Part shown: piece after piece, positions 62,876-64,000 of the stretch
How the letters are laid out: every line of letters begins with the position of its first letter
Numbering within the stretch: position 1 is the first letter of the stretch
Notes under the pieces: model-generated
Seen by the model: the letters and a program-made list of their open reading frames with translations, nothing else
What the model was told of the DNA's origin: nothing
Database searches by the model: none
Made by a program: the position numbers and the translations under genes
Assembly (NCBI GenBank): GCA_021397835.1
Contig: JAJFZO010000565.1
Coordinates: 44,707 to 108,706 of the forward strand
DNA: 64,000 nucleotides
From: Moringa oleifera
Taxonomy: Eukaryota > Streptophyta > Magnoliopsida > Brassicales > Moringaceae
Reading direction: 5' to 3'

Positions 62876-64000
62876 ATGTCAATCACCGAGGACACCCACC
62901 ATAAGGTCAGTTATTCTTTTGATCCATCAATAATTTATCCTTTATCTCTCTATAAGTTATGATTATAGTAGAGACCACCACATTACGGTGTTGACCGCCA
63001 AGATCCTAAGGACCACTTTACAATTGTCTTGAGAAATACATTATAGATTTCTTTTTTCAAGATCAAACATTTTTTCTATCTCATTAATTTATGTGAATAA
63101 ATTTATATATATGAATTGGATTGATTTGGGAAACGTATTTTTAGTTTTATGTCATATATAGATTTGTACCGCAAAATAAAAAAAGTCAATGTGGAAGATG
63201 GATCGATTTGCAATATAGTTTTTTCCGTTTTAGAACTAAGGTCTAGGGTTTGGGGTCTAAGTTGTATAGTTTATGGTTCAAATGTCCATGATCTAGGGTT
63301 TTGTGGTCTAAAGGTTAGGGTTTTAGGGTTTAAAGTTTTATGGTTTTATATTCAAAGTCTAAGTTTTAGGTTTATGAGTCTTAGGTAGGATTTAGAGTTT
63401 TATGGTTTTAAGTCTAAGGTCTAGGTTTATAACTCTAAGGTTTAGGGCTTAAGGTTTGTGATCTAGGTTCTAAGGTCTAAAGTTTTGAGATTTTAAGGTT
63501 TCAGGGTTTTAGAAACTAAGTCTATGATCTAAGCTATGGGGTGAATGTTTTAGGATTCCAACTTTTAAGGTTTTAGGTTTAAGCTCCAAGGTATAGATTA
63601 GGTCTAGGGTCTAGTCCATGATTAAAGGTTTAGAATCTAAGGTCTAAGGTTTAGGAATTTAGGCTTTGTTTAGGGTTTAGAGATCCCTAATCTAGGATGT
63701 AAGGCCCAAATTTTAGAATTGAGGAATTAGGGACTAAGGTCCAAGGTTTAGGCTTTAGCGCCAAGGATCAAGGGTCTAGGTTTATTGTCTTAGTGTCTAT
63801 TATCTAAGGTTTAAAGGTTATAGGGTCTAGTATTACAATCTAAGGCCTAAGTTTTAGAGTTTTTAAGTTCGTAGGTCTAGGGTCTATAGTCTAACATGTT
63901 GGGTGTAGGGTCTAGTGTCTAAGTTAATATGTCATAGATCTAGGTCCTTGGGTTTGGGGTTTAGAAGGTTTAAGGCCTAGGGTTTAGGTCTATGGGTTAT

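Larger units (their letters stand above)
1..64000. repeat. Tandem array of ~8.4-kb units (megasatellite), 7 complete copies plus 1 partial
   Basis: The same sequence recurs head to tail with spacings of 8026, 8427, 8425, 6784, 8432, 8425 and 8907 bp, measured at the word CTTGCTACCAAGAGATCC (1, 8027, 16454, 24879, 31663, 40095, 48520, 57427). Other landmarks give matching spacings once the local indels are counted. All copies are in the same orientation and nothing unrelated lies between them. The window opens and closes inside the array, so total copy number is unknown. By eye, full copies differ at only a few scattered bases outside two error-like patches, which suggests recent amplification or ongoing homogenisation (inference). 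Confidence 0.97.
57427..64000 (+). repeat. Unit U8 (partial, cut by the window end)
   Basis: Blocks: T1 57577-58419, M1 58420-58750, T2 58751-58990, M2 58991-59641, T3 59642-60460, M3 60461-60982, X1 60983-62001, X2 62002-62880, X3 62881-63226, T4 63227-64000 (incomplete). Its left third carries the alleles of U1 (CTGAGGTC, CACACC, 8-T run). X2 contains indel-rich patches. Confidence 0.95.

Noticed and set aside
1..64000. Ribosomal DNA array, suggested by the unit length
   Set aside because: No 18S, 5.8S, 25S or 5S-like sequence recognised; the whole unit is accounted for by other repeats or AT-rich spacer.
1..64000. CRISPR array or prokaryotic operons
   Set aside because: No short direct repeats with regular unique spacers, no long ORFs, and plant-type repeats throughout.

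Overview
The window is non-genic plant nuclear DNA: one continuous tandem array of a very large (about 8.4 kb) repeat unit, a megasatellite. Two things point to a plant. The degenerate telomere-like tracts follow TTTAGGG/CCCTAAA, the Arabidopsis-type plant telomere motif, and every unit carries a decayed Ty3/gypsy-type gag-protease fragment with motifs typical of angiosperm elements. I see no intact protein gene, tRNA, rRNA or CRISPR array. The short ORFs recur only because the whole repeat recurs.

Using the first base of the window as an arbitrary phase, the units are U1 1-8026 (8026 bp), U2 8027-16453 (8427), U3 16454-24878 (8425), U4 24879-31662 (6784), U5 31663-40094 (8432), U6 40095-48519 (8425), U7 48520-57426 (8907) and U8 57427-64000 (cut by the window end). 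Neither end of the array lies in the window. Full copies differ by only a handful of substitutions and homopolymer steps. The length differences come from three events: an 881-bp deletion in U1, a 1644-bp deletion in U4, and a long/short polymorphism of 481 bp (long in U1 and U7, short in U2-U6).

Each unit is a composite. From left to right it holds: T1, telomere-like, TTTAGGG on +; M1, half module, +; T2, CCCTAAA-like; M2, full module, +; T3, CCCTAAA-like switching to TTTAGGG-like; M3, module, -; X1, AT-rich with degenerate CTCAATTA words; X2, AT-rich; X3, unidentified; T4, TTTAGGG-like; M4, module, -; T5, TTTAGGG-like; m5, 29-bp module remnant; T6, CCCTAAA-like, with an extra TTTAGGG-like arm in the long form; and R, the gag-protease relic on the - strand, running across the unit boundary. 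In U2 the telomere-like tracts make up about 3.0 kb and the modules about 2.1 kb. Strand polarity is coupled: the module's 3' end always faces sequence reading CCCTAAA in the module's own orientation. Module and telomere-like tract therefore appear to have been duplicated and inverted together, before the 8.4-kb unit was amplified.

Two patches, 31932-32215 (U5) and 62051-62875 (U8), are full of single-base indels absent from every other copy. They look like unpolished sequence, not biology. The most interesting points are the composite unit architecture, the templated filler at the short-form junction, the allele linkage across unit boundaries, and the captured gag-protease relic with two internal duplications.
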